DNA from: Enoplolaimus lenunculus
Taxonomy: Eukaryota; Nematoda; Enoplea; Enoplida; Thoracostomopsidae
NCBI GenBank assembly: GCA_030248215.1
Contig: JASANG010000324.1
Location: 46,490-110,489 of the forward strand
Direction of reading: 5' to 3'
Length of the DNA stretch: 64,000 nt
Part shown: positions 47,429 to 58,714 of the stretch, piece by piece
Position numbering within the stretch: position 1 is the first letter of the stretch
Layout of the letters: each line of letters begins with the position of its first letter
Notes under the pieces: generated by a model
What the model was told of the DNA's origin: nothing
Databases searched by the model: none
The model's input: the letters and a program-made list of their open reading frames with translations, nothing else
Translations under genes and position numbers: made by a program

Positions 47429-47807
47429 CAGTGGCGGATCCAGGATCTCAAAATGGGGGGCCAAAATTTCACAGGTAATAAACTTATTTTTGAGCCATAC
47501 TGTAGTGACCCAAATAAGAGGGGGTTCCCCATTTTCAGTCCCAATTATAGGAGTCCGTATCCCTAATAAGAATCCGTAAGCGGGTAGAGTCCTTAAACCC
47601 TTGTTTTGAGTCTATAAATGTCTATTATCCCTAATTGTAGCGCATAAATGACTTCAGGGCCAAGAAACTTTAAAAGAGTGCTTATACTATTGTGTATAAA
47701 TCAGAGAAATAAACAGCGTAGAACGCAATTGACACTATATAATTTTTGTCGAGATGCTGTTGGGGTGGGCCACGGCCGGGGCGCCCCCCCCCGTGGATCC
47801 GCCATTG
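47429..47807. mobile_element. hAT-type non-autonomous element, copy 2 (longer form)
   Basis: 379 bp with inverted ends CAGTGGCGGATCCAGG and GTGGATCCGCCATTG and a perfect 8-bp target duplication GGTATATA (47421-47428 and 47808-47815). Its two ends match the 178-bp element at 1335-1512 in reverse orientation. The extra central ~200 bp is missing there. No transposase. Confidence 0.88.
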
Positions 47808-48070
47808 GGTATATAAATAAATAGAAGTTTTAGGTTAGTTTTGATCGATATAGACCAAAATTGGTTCTGTGTATAGTGAAATGAGCGTTCTAGTTTATAA
47901 CGAATTGTCCATGTTAAAATGCATATGCCTGCCTCCATACAAAATTGTCCTACTAGCTTAAGCGCCTACGTTACTCTAACACTCTTTATCTATACACTTC
48001 CGGTAATGTCGACAGCCAATGTTGGAGTACAGAAACAAATAATGAACAAACAGAAACTTGCTCGACCTGA

Positions 48071-48621
48071 TGCGAGCTTCACGTTATAATCGGGGTAGCT
48101 TGTGACATGTTTTGTCCCTATTAAGCTATTGGGTAACATTTTGTATGCTTATAGACCCCATATCATATTCAAAAATTCGTATTTGTCTTCTATTATCATG
48201 TGTAGGTCACCTTTTTTTCTTTAATATTATGATTTTCGAGGTGTTGTATGCGAATATCGTAGACTTTGAATTTTTGAATAATGAAGCTGTGATTCTAAGC
48301 GATTTTGTGCCGGAAACGCATTTGCTATGCAGGCTTGTATTCGGTATTTTGACACTTCAGGGCCGCTGCCGTTCGACTTTCCATTTATTGATTAGCACTC
48401 GAAGATACAGTGTAAGATCATATGATATTCGCATAAATGTCCCACAGTATCACCCATGTGATATACCGACTCTTGTACACATTGAACCTTTGAGAGCGTT
48501 GGTTTGTAAACTAATGTCATATGACATTCGAGTTTTGTATGTTGGCCCGATACAAGAGTCCGCATTTTAATGTTAACGTAAACAATGACTCGCCTGCCCC
48601 GGTTACAACGTGAATCCCGCA
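48071..48621. mobile_element. Palindrome-rich inverted-repeat element, copy 3
   Basis: 551 bp. The left end TGCGAGCTTCACGTTATAA and right end TTACAACGTGAATCCCGCA belong to the family of 26461 and 27721. It is flanked by the 3-bp duplication TGA (48068-48070 and 48622-48624). It shares TTCGCATAAATGTCCC and ATCATATGAT / GTCATATGAC palindromes with copy 2. An open frame of 152 codons (48112-48570) spans most of it but has no transposase-like motif and is probably chance. Confidence 0.78.
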
Positions 48622-48624
48622 TGA

Positions 48625-51600
48625 TGCGCTGTGCATACTCTTGAAATGTACATAGTTCCTTCACAGGGACTCAAACGTTACACATTGATAGCTACCGTTA
48701 CGTGTACGTGTGCATATAACATATACTAGTAATCCGTAGTTGCACACATGCAACTCTCCTTTTATACTGGGTTTTGACCTACATTCAAGAGTATTTGTTT
48801 TAAAGCAGGTTTTTCCTAAGCTTTGAAGCTTAAGTGACAACTCAAACAACCAAATAATCATTTTTAATTTATACTGGGTTATTGATTCGGTACTGCATGT
48901 ACTCCCAATAAAGGAAAGACAAAATCCGGGATTCCACTGTGAAGCGGAAAATACACTTCGCAACTTGAACATAGCTAAAGACAACATGTATCTTATTAAT
49001 GTCTAATAGAACAAAACACAAAACATCTAACCAATAATGTTTAATAAGAAAATGGAAACAACAGGTTTATTGCAAACTTCTATTAATTTGCATACTGTGA
49101 CTGGGCTCGAACGCTGAGCTTTAATATAAAAACAACCATATTTGGTAAAGAGCATGGGCGTTAACAAAAAGGATACAATAGGTTGTAGATGGAAAAAACT
49201 TCTCGATCACCTCGTAAAAACTTTTAGACTAAAGAAAAAAATTCTGTCTAAGCTTTAGGACGAAAATACTGGTTGAAAAACGATTACCTGAGGGCGTTTA
49301 GCTCGCAAGTCGCTAGCATCCCGACAGTTTTGCGCCATGCGAAATGGTAAAATATCAAGTCTTTAGTCAGTTCAGAACAAGCCGTGTTCAGGAATTGTTG
49401 CAGTCCTACTGCTGCTGGAAGCCTGTAAAGTACTCTATCTGAATACTACGAACTCGAAGCCCTTAACTTAGTCATTAATTCGTACATTGTTTTAGACTGG
49501 ACGGGTGCAAATTTTTGACACAAGTGTGTGCATTTTAACGTGAATACAAATTGAACGGAGGCAATGAGTGTTAAACACAATGAAAATACGAGTTCGAGTT
49601 TAGTTTGTTTTTGAAAAAAATTCATTTTTATTACAATGTGAGTAATGTGACAGTATGATTGGAACTGAATCGGTTTAAATAGTTTAAACTAATGCTTTCG
49701 AAAGTCGACTTATTTGTTGATTGTAGGACAGAACTATACACTAGCGACAGGGCCGGAGCAGCCACCCCCATACCTCTCATTTGCAGGGATGTTATGGGTA
49801 TGAATTTTAAACCACACTCCACCCCGCGGATAATTTTCGTGGGGATCCCACGGGGATTCCCTCCACTCTGCCAAATTCTCGACGTGGTGGACGCCATGTA
49901 GGTTGTGGTACAGATGTTCTGAGCATCGGTAATCATTAAATAAGCATAAACTAAAATGATTAATGACGCTTAACATTGTCCACTGTTATTTGCCCTTTTT
50001 TGATTGTGCCTTGATTCCTTGAAGCGAGGCTAAAGCCCTTGCAATCTTGCAAGTTTCTGCAGCGACACCTCGCAGTCGTAATTTGCGCATGCAATTTCTT
50101 GACAGAAAGAATTTGCATCTGCAACTTGTATGTGCAAGTTTTGGTCAAAAACACTAGAAGGGCATCACGAAATGTTATGGTCTTGCAGATAAAAACTTTA
50201 TTACAACACTTCAGCCGAGTTTTGGTGAGTAGGGGTGTGTGTAACCTCGTGTACGAAAGTGAGGATCCGATTGGTTAAAACATAACAGCATGAGCACTGA
50301 ACAAAAAATAAGCCAATTGATTACTTTTTTGAAGTTTTTATCTTGATTTTTGAATGAGCAACTCGATTTTAGCACAGTTGTAGAAACGGCAAAAACAGTA
50401 ATGAATTTAATCAGAATTTGAAGAAAAATGAGAAAGTATAGCATTCAACTAACAATTGTGAGGTCTACGTAAAGATAGCTTCCTGAATGCAGTTACCGCC
50501 CGAATCTTCTGTTTTCTCTACACAACTATCTTGCACAGCCCCTTAAGAATGCTGAAAACTCGGGAACTGTTTAATATACTCCTCCAGACACTTGAGCTTC
50601 GTTGAAAATACTCCTGTTGGTGAAGCACAGAAATTTGCCAAGATGTTACGTTCTTCTTACAATTTGGTTGACTTCGTTTTTGGTATTATAGGTATTGTGT
50701 ATACATAATGGCGCTCGAGAGAGAAGGTTATAAAACGTACAAACCCAGGATACTACAGATTCAAGGAAATTAGTACGTGACACAAAATTGCAATTTACCC
50801 GAGGGTATACCCGCGCAAAAAAGATCTACCCACGACCCACCTTTTCCTGCGCCTGAATTTAAACCAGTATTTTAAAGATCGCTGGTGATTAGCGCTTTAA
50901 TGAAGTTTTGCCATATAGCTTCGATCAACTTTACAAATGTATTTTTACTAGAAACAACAAAATTTCAAACCCAGGTAAATAAAGCATAGGTGGCACCTGA
51001 CTAGAACTTACCTAAGTGACGCTTGGTTGTGAACGCAGTGTACCATGGACAATTACCGGGATGTAGAACAACCTTTTCACTAAATACATGTATGACATTG
51101 TCTATTCCAGAGTATATATGTTAAAATTTTTAAACCCCGCGGGTCGGCGAGGATCCCCGCCAATTTTGAACTGATCGCCCCTCGACCCCACCCCTGACAT
51201 TCCTGCTCATTCGGAGTGGCCACTCATACAGGGTAAACACCCTAACATGTTGAAACAAACCGTCGAAGCTTTAAAATGCGTCTGGCTTCTCGGTCGCTTT
51301 GCTCGCGAGTATGGAGGATCCACCCCCAGTGGGCTCCGGCACAGACTAGAGGGTGCAAGGATGGACGTAGACCTCCTGTCAAAAAGGAGTGGTGAAAAAT
51401 TGGTAGTGCTCTTACGTTACAAGTTTGCAATTTTGTGTTTTGTACACATTTCCGTGAATCTGGAGTATCATGTGTTACGCTACATAATTTTCTCTAGCGC
51501 CATTACATACACAATAGCTATAATACCAAGCACAAAGTGAGCCAAATTGCAAGAGGAACATCTTGGTAATCTTCTGTGCTGCTTAACCAACAGCTGTATT

Positions 51601-52255
51601 CAAGGAAGCTCAAGGGTTTAGAGGGGCATAGTAAAATTTTTAAATGATTTTCTACGTGTCAACAAATTAGTTTCATTGGAAATCTCAATAGCGCAACAAA
51701 AAGTAAAAAAACTTGAACGTCCGTCACACTGAAGCTTTTTGGCTTCAGCGTGCTGCTTACCGAAGGTTTTTGGCTTCACTGGGCGGCCGCCTACTCTCTT
51801 AAATGTTACCTTGAGTGTATGCATGATATTGTGGAAGTTGCATAGTTTTTACTTTTTATTCCATGTACTTAAAGATAAAATTTACGCCAAAATTTTGTTG
51901 GGGGATGGAATTTAAAAACTTAAAAATAGCATGTGCGGGAACTGTTTCGAAACGTAAGTGTTAAATTTAGAAGATATGCCATTCACTTCATCGAATGTTA
52001 CAAAACCAACTACAAAATAACTGACAGTATATACTTTTCGTATAATTGTAAAACCTCCGTTGTCGGGCATAACGGAAATTATGTTAATTTTTTCGTTCAA
52101 AATTATTTATAAATCATGTATATCTCGCAGTTTTTTGTTGCAGACTGCAACTGTTCGAAATGAAATAAGAATTACGAAATTCATCCAATATTTTAAAAAA
52201 ATTCGATGCATCCGCCATTTTTTCTTTGAAATTTTTGAAAGACCGTTGAATTTGT
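48625..52255. other. Non-coding region without a supported gene
   Basis: No gene is supported. Positions 50040-50145 hold a CTGCAGCGACACCTCGCAG repeat related to 15526 and 54350. Positions 51276-51310 hold TCGCTTTGCTCGCGAG. GC-richer patches at 49750-49910 and 51140-51190 look like transposon fragments of unknown type. Confidence 0.4.
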
Positions 52256-52259
52256 CACT

Positions 52260-52355
52260 CCTCGATTATGTTGACAAAAAATATAACTTTTCACGCCTCG
52301 ATTATGTTGACAAAAAATATAACTTTTCACGCCCCGATTATGTTGACAAAGCATA
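52260..52355 (+). repeat. Tandem repeat, 36-bp unit, about 2.6 copies
   Basis: The unit CTCGATTATGTTGACAAAAA followed by ATATAACTTTTCACGC occurs at 52261, 52297 and (partial) 52333. It directly follows a dispersed repeat (52090-52255). The unit length is a multiple of three, which keeps a frame open, but nothing suggests it is coding. Confidence 0.85.
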
Positions 52356-52504
52356 AAACATTTTTGAAACTTTCATACTTCAATATCCGTTCTCTGTTTC
52401 TGTTTCCGTTATTGTGATCACTACCCGTTTCCGTTTCAGTTATTTTTACTATCCGTTTGTACCCTGGTCTATACGGATGTCGCTGACACCTGTTTAATTT
52501 TTTG

Positions 52505-52735
52505 ACCGTTTCTCACATGAATATTTTCTATTTCCCCTGAGACATACTTTTATGCTTGGATTCGAACTCCAGTGACTGGAGTGGGAGGCGTATACCATCA
52601 CCACTTAGCTATAGGAGCTTGACGCTCGAGCCCGAGGGGCTCTCACGTCTTGTGGTGATTTAGTACTATGTATACGTGTTGCAATTGTTAAACACGGTGC
52701 GATATATACTATTTAACGTATATACACTGCGCTGA
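52505..52735 (-). mobile_element. SINE-like family B, most complete copy
   Basis: On the minus strand: a head with ATATCGCACCGT and GCAACACGTATACATAGTAC, a small hairpin (GAGCCC/GGGCTC), then a tRNA-like core (52548-52620, A-box-like TAGCTAAGTGGTGATGG and perfect B box GTTCGAATCC), then a tail with GAAATAGAAAATATTCATG. The core does not form a convincing full cloverleaf, so I do not call it a tRNA gene. Confidence 0.7.
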
Positions 52736-52739
52736 GTTG

Positions 52740-53500
52740 CGTACAGGCAACTCAATGTGAGAAGGGGTTAAACGTGCAAGGAGTGCACCATACGCAGCTG
52801 AACGTCGCTACCCGCCGCCAATAAACTTCGTTTGCAGCGCGATGAGTATAGCGCAACGTCAACGTATTGCTCAAGTTGTACTTATAAAATTCTAAACGAA
52901 ACGTCTACTAATGCAAAATTCGCAAGACGTTCTTTCTAACGAACGGTGCTGTTGTTTTTTTCAAACAATAAAACACACCTCGACATCCTCTGTATCGTCC
53001 GGGCTATAAGGTTTTCCGAAATGTCACTGAGACTTAACAGTTTTGTTGAAATATAACATATACTGGTGGGTCATAAAAATTGGCATTTATGCGGAATCGA
53101 CCGGTTTTATAGCTAAGCTTTTAGACACCTTACGTTGCTTATATATCGTGACGGCAAGAGACAACGACGTTGCGGAAGTTGTCACTGTTTAAAACTTATG
53201 TTGTTCAATGACTTTACTTGTATCTTTTTAGCGCATTTTCTAATATTTTTTGCCAAGGTTTGTCCAAAACAGTTATATACTCATCACTTTATGGATTTGA
53301 CGATCATATTTTACTTAGCGACATTATCAGTTTCTAGTTAGGACAAACTTGACTGAGGACCAACTATGGTACTTTTCATCTCCAATTGCGCTCTGAAAAA
53401 CGGAAAAATGTGATAAATTTGAAACAATATGTAACTCAAAAGTTACAATTTCTATAAAATCTAATAGAAACAGGTGCTACATACGTTTGAGAATACATGC
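52740..53500. other. Non-coding stretch
   Basis: No gene is supported. A copy of the dispersed CTAACTGGTGATAG motif family, degenerate and carrying the GGTGCTACATACGTTTGAG part, lies at 53461-53496, just left of the next MITE. Confidence 0.4.
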
Positions 53501-53504
53501 ACTA

Positions 53505-53743
53505 CACTCAAATATTTCTGATATTTAAGAAAAAATTTCTTACATTTAAGATATATGGTTAGCAAGGTGCACTTGAAAAGTATTTCTGTTATAACAGAAA
53601 ACTTTTCAAAAACTTTTGAAATAAAATCTGAAAATTAACGTTTTCGTGTTATTTTTGAAAAATTGTGTTAAATATCAGAAAAACTTTTCAGATTTGCCAC
53701 AAAAAATACTTTTCTGCAAAAATTCAGAAACATTTTTTGTGTG
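53505..53743. mobile_element. TA-flanked MITE, copy 1
   Basis: 239 bp between TA dinucleotides, with ends CACTCAAATATTTCTG and CAGAAACATTTTTTGTGTG that are imperfect inverted repeats. A second copy with the same interior (TTCTGTTATAACA, ACTTTTC(A/G)GATTTGCCACA) is at 62004-62249. A TA target and short TIRs suggest the Tc1/mariner group, by inference. No coding capacity. Confidence 0.75.
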
Positions 53744-54009
53744 TAGTTTCAAAATATCGAATAAGTATGACCAGTTCTCCTGTAATCACAAAATTTGTTC
53801 AGAAATAATTGTGCAAAACGTTAAAATATGCCAAATTTCAAATGTCACTATTGCTTGGTTGTAAAGTTAGAATTCTTACAATTAATTGGTAATTGATATT
53901 ATGCACATTTGTGAATACAGACGCATGTTTCAGGATATTAAGCAAAATATGACAAATCAGTCGTTTTTGACTCGTTCATTTCATATTTTGCATAATTAGT
54001 GCAAATCAA

Positions 54010-57000
54010 ATGTTATCAAAGAAGCTATGGATAAAACTAAGACTGCTTTTTGCTGCAGGGATAGTGTTTATGATAGGTTTTCATTTGAGATATTCGCAAA
54101 TTTATGACAATTGGAATTCGGTATCAACGCTGAAAGTTGCCGAAAATGTTACGTTGACATCAACACTACGGGTTAGGCTTAACGTTAGTTCAACAACAGA
54201 TGTGAGTGAGACAACATCCATCAAAGCAAACTCGATCAAACTTGAAAATGACGCTAAACTGAAGGTCGACACTCTGTTAGCGAAAGACATATCAACTACG
54301 CCTGCAACCCATGACAGGTAATAAGAAGTATTCATTCGTGTATGTTGTTTTGCAGCGCGAACATGTAGCTACAATTTGCAGTTTTCAATGTCTTAGATAC
54401 AAACGTTTTTGAACAGAATTTCCAACCAAATTTAAGACTTTGTAGGAAATGGGTTTTGATTTTCAACACCTAATAGCCCTACTAAGGAAAACTAATTGAA
54501 AGAAAGAACTTACGTTTGCTGATCAGGCGCAACAATTACGCTATAATCACTAATTTACACTGATGGATGGCATAGACCAGATGCTACAGAATAAAATTCT
54601 TAAATTCCTGTCCAAGTACTCGGTCTCAGATGTTGGCTTATGGTGTACTTTAGGATTTGGTCAGAGTTACGTATGAAACTTAGGATTACGTTCAGTTGTT
54701 CGGCACCTGTTCGTGAGATATTGGCAATTTTTATGGCGGCAGGGAACAAACACTATATAAAACATTTTAATTTTAAAGTTTAAACATATAATGTTTTTGT
54801 ATTTAAGATATTTCGAAATGTATTCAAAGGTGACCGCACGTGGTTCTACGGAATTTTTGGACCGTACAATGCAAACATTAGTCGCCAAACATAATCCCAT
54901 AAATACGACATCAATGCGAATAGCGTTACTCGAGACAGTAACGAAAAATATACCAATATCTACCACAGTGGATCAAAAACTCAAGCCTGTGCCAATGCCA
55001 AATATAACTGAAGCTTATTTTACAATAGTACCTAATGACAGTTGGTGCCGGCGGAACCAACAGTAATGCGGCCAGTTCAGCTTGCAATATTATTACAACT
55101 ATAAGTCACTGTGCAGTTTTAAGCTCTTGTATACTTTTTTCGCATTTAATGTTAAGGTCTAATGTAGGTTAAAAAATTTTGTTTTAATTGACCTTTAAGG
55201 TCAAATAATAATTATAGCAATGGTAAATTGATAAGAATCGTGAAGTTCCATTTACTAGTACGCAACTAAATTAAAACAATAGTAGTAAATTGAAAATTTC
55301 GTTTTCCACAAGGCGGGCGCAAGATAAAGTGAACGATGCATAAGTGGAAATATAAGGAAAATGTACTGAAGCCGATGTTTGCCGATGTTTAATTAGAGCT
55401 AAAAATCGTTAGTCTATTTATTATTCTATTATAAAATTGTCATTCATTATCCTCCCTGTCACACAAAAGCCGTTCCGTACGTTTTCAATATTGTATCTGG
55501 AACTATTCGGTAATCTCACGAGTCAAACTTTGCCTCAAAATGTTCCGGTTTAGAAAATGTTTTCATTTTTGAGCTGTTCATGAATCATCCGGATCATGTA
55601 TACCCATGCATAAATTTCTGAAACCTTCGTTATTTTTTCATTCTAAAGTTGCAATAACAATTTTACAGTAAATGACCGTGTGCAAATTACGCAAAATCTC
55701 CGCACGTCGGCTCCATCTAACATGTGAATTAGCTAAATGCTTGCTTCAATTGCCCAAATTCTCGAATGCATGTATCGTCTCTTGTTTGAAAACCTACTAC
55801 TAACTGGTGATATGCACTAAACACATTTGAAAATCGCGGCTAATTATTTCAGACGGCAAAACGCGCTCAATCCAGTGATATTATTAATGATTTTATCAAA
55901 ATACGATGATTTTGCCGTTCGAGAAACAATACGGCAAACATGGTACGCCAGCCTTCCGCGTACGTATACTCGTGCTTATTTCGTTGTTGGCAATCCGCAT
56001 TTTGATCTACAAAGCTTCCGTCACCCTTCTGTTAATATAACCACGCAGCCTATGTTAAATCTGTCACAATTTAATTTACAATTAACTGAAGAAGCTAGAC
56101 GGTATAACGATATAATATTATTTAATTTTACCGACACTTATGATAATTTACCGTATAAAACGTTGGCAGTAATGGCGTGGGCGCATTTATTTTGTTCTCA
56201 AGTTGACTTTGTACTTAAAATTGACGATGACGTCATGCCATTTGTAAACAATTTAGTACAATTTGCATTGGCGCAAGCACGAAAACTTCGCCGACAAATA
56301 CTTGTATCGAACGCTACCAATATTAACTGGGCAGCACAAACTATTCAAGACAAAATAATGTATTGCCAAATGTGGTTCGGTGCAACTGTGATACGTGATT
56401 CGGCAAATAAATGGTATATTCGACCAAAAGTGGAAGCCTAGTCCTATTTCGACGTTTTTGGTCCTTATCCTAGAGTCCAAAAGGGAGTCCGACCCGCAGG
56501 CTCCTCGAAAAACCTTGTACGCCTACTTCGCCTGCGAATATTAGCAGTTACTTTACAAAATATTAACAGCATTTCAGTAATTATTATTTTGATTTCAATA
56601 CTGATCGATTTTTTTCTCGACTTGTATTTGGCATCAGAGAAACATTTGATGAACTAGTACCGTTTCCAACCGTTTTAAAACCTCTATTCATAGTTTACCG
56701 CTATAGCAAAACCGTTACGCTGAGCATAAGCTGCACTATAATGTTTGCCATATGTCAGTTTACGACATTGGTATATGCAACAAGCTTGAAGGTTTAATCA
56801 AACTCTAACTTTTAAATGCACAACAGCGTATTTTATGCAAGAAAAAGTTAATGATTTTTCGGATGAATTTGATATGAATTTAAACATCACTGAAGAAAAC
56901 TGTTACACTTTACCCATACTGAAAAGTTTATGGCTTTCGCTGTAACCTTGCGTAATATTTTCAGGTACGTCCCAGTTGTACAATACAACAAAGACACATT

Positions 57001-57400
57001 CCCAAACTATTGTTCAGGACCGTCGTATTTGCTAAGCATTGCAGCCGCAAGGGCAATTGCCATTCAGGCTCCTAATCACAATTTCCTCCGATTAGAAGAC
57101 GTCCTCATTACAGGAGTGATGGCAGAAGCCGCCGGAGTCCAACGTATAAATAATGTCAACTTTAGACACAGTCCAATTTCTAAAGACACTTTAGCGGATT
57201 GTAACGCTAGTATTGGTTATCCAATCGCAACACATTTGCGGTCTGTCAGCTTACTTGGTGAATATTGGAATTTGTTCCAAAATAGACAAAATTGTTCACA
57301 GATTCTAGTACAGCAAGCTTCTTTAATACAAAACCAACAACAGCTACAACAATTACCACAACAACAACAACCACATTACCAATACCAACAGCAGCAATAA
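54010..57400 (+). CDS. Family-31 glycosyltransferase (beta-1,3-galactosyltransferase-like), four exons
   Basis: Exons 54010-54317, 54808-55062, 55853-56413 and 56965-57400 join through GT-AG introns, all in phase 2, into 519 codons. Residues about 9-25 are a hydrophobic signal anchor, so this is a type II Golgi membrane protein with a Ser/Thr-rich stem. The catalytic domain starts near 189 and shows the GT31 hallmarks: RETIRQTW (211-218), the metal-binding KIDDDV (310-315), WYVPVVQY...YCSGPSYLLS (375-399) spanning the last splice junction, and EDV (419-421). Such enzymes add galactose or N-acetylglucosamine in beta-1,3 linkage to glycoproteins or glycolipids; the exact donor cannot be told. 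The last ~40 residues are Gln-rich because the reading frame enters a CAA/CAG repeat, which is odd for this family. The exon 1-2 junction is the least certain, since its acceptor (TTTAAG) is weak. Confidence 0.88.
54318..54807 (+). other. Intron 1 of the glycosyltransferase gene
   Basis: 490 bp, GTAATA donor and weak TATTTAAG acceptor. It contains a GTTTTGCAGCGCGAACATGT repeat fragment (about 54346-54368) related to those at 15526 and 50050. Confidence 0.65.
55063..55852 (+). other. Intron 2 of the glycosyltransferase gene
   Basis: 790 bp, GTAATG donor and ATTTCAG acceptor. It holds a TAAATTGA-rich repeat (55210-55300, cf. 42170-42450). About 20 bp before the acceptor it holds a copy of the CTAACTGGTGATAG dispersed motif (55799-55834). 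Confidence 0.8.
56414..56964 (+). other. Intron 3 of the glycosyltransferase gene
   Basis: 551 bp, GTATAT donor and TATTTTCAG acceptor. Splicing here rebuilds the conserved NKWYV motif across the junction, which strongly supports both sites. Confidence 0.9.
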
Positions 57401-57575
57401 CAACAACATAATCATCAACAATAAATACAACAACCACGACAACAAAAACAACGACAAAAACAAAACTAACATCAAAATAACAACAAAACATCATCATCAG
57501 CAGTAACATCAACATCAAAGACAACAGCAACAACAAAAGCAGCAACAACAACAACATCAACAACACAAACAACAA
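57330..57575 (+). repeat. CAA/CAG-rich microsatellite at the 3' end of the glycosyltransferase gene
   Basis: Imperfect CAA, CAG and ACA trinucleotides start inside the last exon and run about 175 bp past the stop. The frame encodes the Gln-rich tail before stopping at 57400. The opposite strand gives long Val/Leu-rich open frames that are artefacts. Confidence 0.9.
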
Positions 57576-57635
57576 TAAAAAATAAGGTCAACAGAAATTT
57601 CACCTTCCTGAAACCGAATTTCCGAAATAAATAAA
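57574..57635 (+). terminator. Likely polyadenylation signals of the glycosyltransferase gene
   Basis: AATAAA occurs at 57574-57579 and twice, overlapping, at 57626-57635, some 170-235 bp after the stop codon. Which one is used cannot be told. Confidence 0.5.
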
Positions 57636-58515
57636 TCTCAATACTCTTGATCTGCTTGAAGCATTGAATTGAAACACAACAAAACAAAAAGCAAAACAGC
57701 GAAACAAACAAATCGTCGGCTGTGATACTACGGAACTAGTGAAATAATTGTGAAACACTGTGTATTGTGTATTAAAATTCGTGTATAACACTTGCTCGGA
57801 ATTGTTCATAGTATTCTCTTTACGTAAAAATGGTTAAAAATGACGTGGGCGGTTTTTTGCTCAACAAAAAAGTTAAATTTATTCAAATTCTTCCAATGTT
57901 ACTTTTATGATCGTATTCCTAAGCATAACCCTACGCCTAAGCATTGCAAAAATGTGTTTCTAAGCCCAAGCCTAAGCCTAGCCATAAAAATGTTATATAG
58001 AATCTAAACGTACTCTTTTATAGACCCACCAGAAACCTGGAAGCCCTTTAAAGTAACATGGGCCCAAAATTCGATGTAAGAAGTGTATGATAAGAAATAG
58101 ATAAATATAAAAGCAACCAATGTTTACACAAATTGAAATTAACTCGAAAGCTGCCTCTGATTGCTTGCGCATATTTCGTTTATACCCGATATTTAAACGG
58201 TTAACGCTAATTCCTGAAATTTTAATATATATAATTTTCAAAATTGGGCGTTTTATCGAAAATATAGACCTTTACTTTGAAAAAGACCTCAGATGTCTAC
58301 GAAAACGCAATCAAACAATTTTTAATTTTTTGCATTGGTACTTTCTTAAAATTGTGAGTATTTTCAAAATCCGCAACAGCGCACGAGTGAAAGTAAACTT
58401 ATATGGCGAGCTTAAAAACGTACAAATGATATTTGGATAACTGGATTAGCTTTAAAATACAATCCTTCTACAGTTAAACAGTACGCGCTGCAACAATATG
58501 AAATGTAGCCAACTG
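57636..58515. other. Non-coding stretch with a hexamer cluster
   Basis: GCCTAA-type hexamers at 57920-57985 are followed by ATCTAAACGTACTCTTTT, as at 17330-17400. The frame 58120-58440 has no motif. Confidence 0.45.
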
Positions 58516-58517
58516 TA

Positions 58518-58712
58518 CACAGTAAAAAATGGGGAGTCAAATTGACTCTCTCGGAAACAGGCTTTTCCTGACTACGCAAACTGAGTCAAATTTGACTCCG
58601 CCAGAGTCAACAGTGAATCGAATTTGACTCTGGCGGAGTCAAGTTTGACTCTGTGTAGTCAGGAAAAGCCTATTTCCGAGAGAGTCAATTTGACTCCCCA
58701 TTTTTTACAGTG
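58518..58712. mobile_element. GAGTCA foldback MITE, copy 2
   Basis: 195 bp, an almost complete inverted repeat. The ends CACAGTAAAAAATGG and CCATTTTTTACAGTG are flanked by TA on both sides (58516-58517 and 58713-58714). The arms carry GAGTCAAATTGACTC and GAGTCAAATTTGACTC palindromes. Same family as 14563-14772. The TA flanks point to a mariner-type origin, which is inference. Confidence 0.88.
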
Positions 58713-58714
58713 TA

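Noticed and set aside
48112-48570. 152-codon frame in the third palindrome-rich element
   Set aside because: No transposase motif, spans the element's palindromes and is not kept in the two related copies.
52548-52620. A functional tRNA gene on the minus strand
   Set aside because: A and B boxes are good but acceptor and anticodon stems do not pair convincingly, and the flanks belong to a dispersed repeat.
57246-57711. Minus-strand Val/Leu-rich frames over the CAA repeat
   Set aside because: Low-complexity translation of the complementary repeat (GTT/TTG).
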